Assembly: GCF_023652955.1 (NCBI RefSeq)
Contig: NZ_JAKLOY010000001.1
Coordinates: 930,001 to 994,000 of the forward strand
Origin: Geomonas sp. Red32
Lineage (GTDB): Bacteria > Desulfobacterota > Desulfuromonadia > Geobacterales > Geobacteraceae
DNA: 64,000 nt
Reading direction: 5' to 3'
In this document: positions 63,691-64,000 of the stretch, in pieces
Layout: each line of letters opens with the position of its first letter
How positions within the stretch are numbered: the first letter of the stretch is position 1
Notes under the pieces: model-generated
What the model was told of the DNA's origin: nothing
Databases searched by the model: none
What the model saw: the letters and a program-made list of their open reading frames with translations, nothing else
Made by a program: the position numbers and the translations under genes

Positions 63691-64000
63691 TTACAGGAAG
63701 GACGGGAGCTTCTCGCCCTTCACGAGGTCGGCCATGGTTTCACGCTCGCGGATGACCTCGAACTTGTCACCGGAGACCATGACTTCGGCAACTCTCGGAC
63801 GGCTGTTGTAGTTGCTGCTCATGGTGAAGCCATAGGCGCCCGCGGACATGAAGGCTATCAGGTCGCCCTGCTTGAAGTTCGGAATTTCACGGTCTTTGAC
63901 GAGGAAGTCGCCGGACTCGCAGATCGGGCCGACCACATCGGCCACCAGCACGCCGTCCTGATCCTTCATCACCGGTTTTACCCCGTGGAAGGAGCCGTAG
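63691..64000 (-). CDS. lysA: Diaminopimelate decarboxylase, C-terminal part (cut by window edge)
   Basis: The last about 103 codons of a fold-III PLP decarboxylase making lysine from meso-DAP. YGSFHGVKPV at the edge, then GPICESGDFLVKD (Cys-Glu-Ser active-site segment), DLIAFMSAGAYGF and SSNYNSRPR are typical of LysA. It is the first visible gene of the operon; the rest lies beyond 64000. Confidence 0.93.
   Translation of the reverse strand, partial: YGSFHGVKPVMKDQDGVLVADVVGPICESGDFLVKDREIPNFKQGDLIAFMSAGAYGFTMSSNYNSRPRVAEVMVSGDKFEVIRERETMADLVKGEKLPSFL

Overview
The window is GC-rich (mostly around 60%) bacterial chromosome whose gene content points to an anaerobic deltaproteobacterium of the Geobacter group. 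Pointers are the LL-diaminopimelate aminotransferase route to lysine, a Flx-Hdr electron-bifurcating locus next to an NfnAB pair, SelB, bacteriohemerythrin and a hemerythrin-tailed chemoreceptor, DUF1328 and DUF342 proteins and many short Cys-rich proteins. The assignment is inferred from gene content; no rRNA gene is present. I saw no insertion sequence, prophage, CRISPR array, tRNA or rRNA gene.

Layout. 1-3.3 kb: tail of an unknown gene, a double terminator, a frameshifted tandem-OmpA protein, a BrkB/YihY membrane protein and a CHRD protein. 3.3-16.1 kb (minus strand): a trehalose/alpha-glucan operon, treZ - GH57 (DUF3536) - treY - glgE - treS/maltokinase fusion, probably ending with the CHRD gene, with a TTGACA promoter before treZ. 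16.2-24.3 kb: CDF metal transporter, DUF2383 ferritin-like protein, short proteins, DNA ligase D, DUF1328, a membrane protein, an FKBP isomerase with a Cys/His-rich insert, and a dihydrouridine synthase. 24.3-35.3 kb: MFS transporter, GMP reductase, the ovothiol enzyme OvoA, tdh-kbl threonine catabolism, a small exported protein, an MCP-hemerythrin fusion and a papain-like protease.

35.4-45.0 kb: a tightly packed hemH - Cys-rich protein - MoxR-type ATPase - TraB-like protein operon, convergent with selB, followed by a two-gene ABC exporter that looks heterodimeric with one degenerate ATP site. 45.0-45.7 kb is an AT-rich non-coding leader. 45.7-56.4 kb is an electron-transfer hub: hdrC-hdrB-hdrA-flxD-two ferredoxin-like subunits-flxA, an EamA transporter, then nfnA-nfnB. 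From sequence this should interconvert NADH, NADPH, ferredoxin and a disulfide or similar acceptor by flavin-based bifurcation. 56.4-60.3 kb: GIY-YIG protein, DUF342-response regulator pair, a tiny membrane protein, a DJ-1/PfpI protein and bacteriohemerythrin. 60.4-64 kb: lysA (cut by the window edge) - dapA - dapB - dapL, the lysine/DAP operon on the minus strand.

A striking layer over this is a family of GC-rich nested palindromic repeats of about 90-115 bases. Most full copies lie between genes inside operons (treS/glgE, hdrB/hdrA, hdrA/flxD, flxB/flxA, dapB/dapL, lysA/dapA and the ABC pair), suggesting a role in mRNA processing or stability, or a mobile element tolerated there. Candidates for undescribed biology are the MoxR-TraB-like pair, the metal-binding FKBP insert, the DUF3536 GH57 enzyme in a GlgE/TreYZ operon, a 13-codon ORF coupled to kbl, and the two-hairpin leader of a 59-residue SAP-like gene.
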